Source of the DNA: an uncultured Prevotella sp.
Lineage (GTDB): Bacteria; Bacteroidota; Bacteroidia; Bacteroidales; Bacteroidaceae
Assembly: GCA_900552675.1 (NCBI GenBank)
Contig: USAI01000061.1
Span: 1 to 14,083, forward strand
DNA length: 14,083 nucleotides
Direction: 5' to 3'
This document shows, piece by piece, positions 14,029 through 14,083 of this stretch (its first letter is position 1; each line of letters opens with the position of its first letter). Both the position numbers and the translations under genes were made by a program. Under the pieces are notes generated by a model. That model was given only the letters and a program-made list of their open reading frames with translations. It made no database searches and had not been told where the DNA came from.

Positions 14029-14083
14029 GGTTCCGTAGCTCAGTTGGATTAGAGCAACAGCCTTCTAAGCTGTGGGTCTTGGG
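14029..14083 (+). tRNA. tRNA-Arg (anticodon UCU), 3' end off the window
   Basis: Acceptor strand GGTTCCG (14029-14035), TA, D stem GCTC/GAGC (14038-14041 and 14052-14055), and anticodon stem ACAGC/GCTGT (14057-14061 and 14069-14073). The loop CTTCTAA places TCT at 14064-14066, which reads AGA and AGG arginine codons. A variable loop GGGTC follows, and then TTGGG opens the T stem. The T loop and 3' acceptor strand lie beyond the edge. The body is complete as far as it can be seen. Confidence 0.93.

Noticed and set aside
10555..14083. Mobile element or integrated island at the tRNA-Arg gene
   Set aside because: No integrase, transposase or duplicated tRNA end is visible in the window, and the tRNA 3' end, where an attachment site would lie, is outside it.

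Overview
The window looks like chromosomal DNA from a Bacteroidetes bacterium, most likely Prevotella or a close relative. The grounds are the proteins themselves (a Bacteroidetes-type transketolase, an IF3 with a charged C-terminal tail, a PtpA-like S9 peptidase), A-rich leaders without clear Shine-Dalgarno sites, and several promoters of the Bacteroides type (TTTG, 19-20 bases, TAnnTTTG). The assignment rests on reading motifs, not on a database search.

Left part (1-3600): the 5' three quarters of trmB (tRNA m7G46 methyltransferase, minus strand, cut by the window edge) diverges from a tkt-rpiB pair. Transketolase and ribose-5-phosphate isomerase B are two enzymes of the non-oxidative pentose phosphate pathway. 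tkt has a structured leader, and rpiB is followed by two hairpins. Middle-left (3640-5140): a strong consensus promoter drives the conserved translation operon infC-rpmI-rplT (IF3, L35, L20), with a hairpin between infC and rpmI and a very clear terminator after rplT.

Middle-right (5249-10126): cysE (serine O-acetyltransferase), an rlmL-type 23S rRNA methyltransferase with a repetitive basic tail, and a secreted PtpA/DPP-IV-like S9 peptidase lie 37-43 bases apart in one orientation and probably form one transcription unit. It ends at a bidirectional terminator shared with the opposing unit. The three products have no obvious common pathway.

Right part (10160-14083): on the minus strand, a large PLD-nuclease/SF2-helicase/DUF3427 protein is followed 11 bases later by a small NUDIX hydrolase. 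This pair is the most accessory-looking part of the window and may act in nucleic-acid defence or repair. Its promoter -7 box lies between two 10-bp inverted repeats 68 bases apart, so an invertible promoter is a testable possibility. A 24-bp palindrome and then a tRNA-Arg(UCU) gene with its own promoter close the window; the tRNA is cut by the right edge.

Most of the window is ordinary core genome. The points worth a second look are the helicase-NUDIX operon and its promoter region, the infC-rpmI hairpin, the tkt leader hairpin and the repeat tail of the rRNA methyltransferase.
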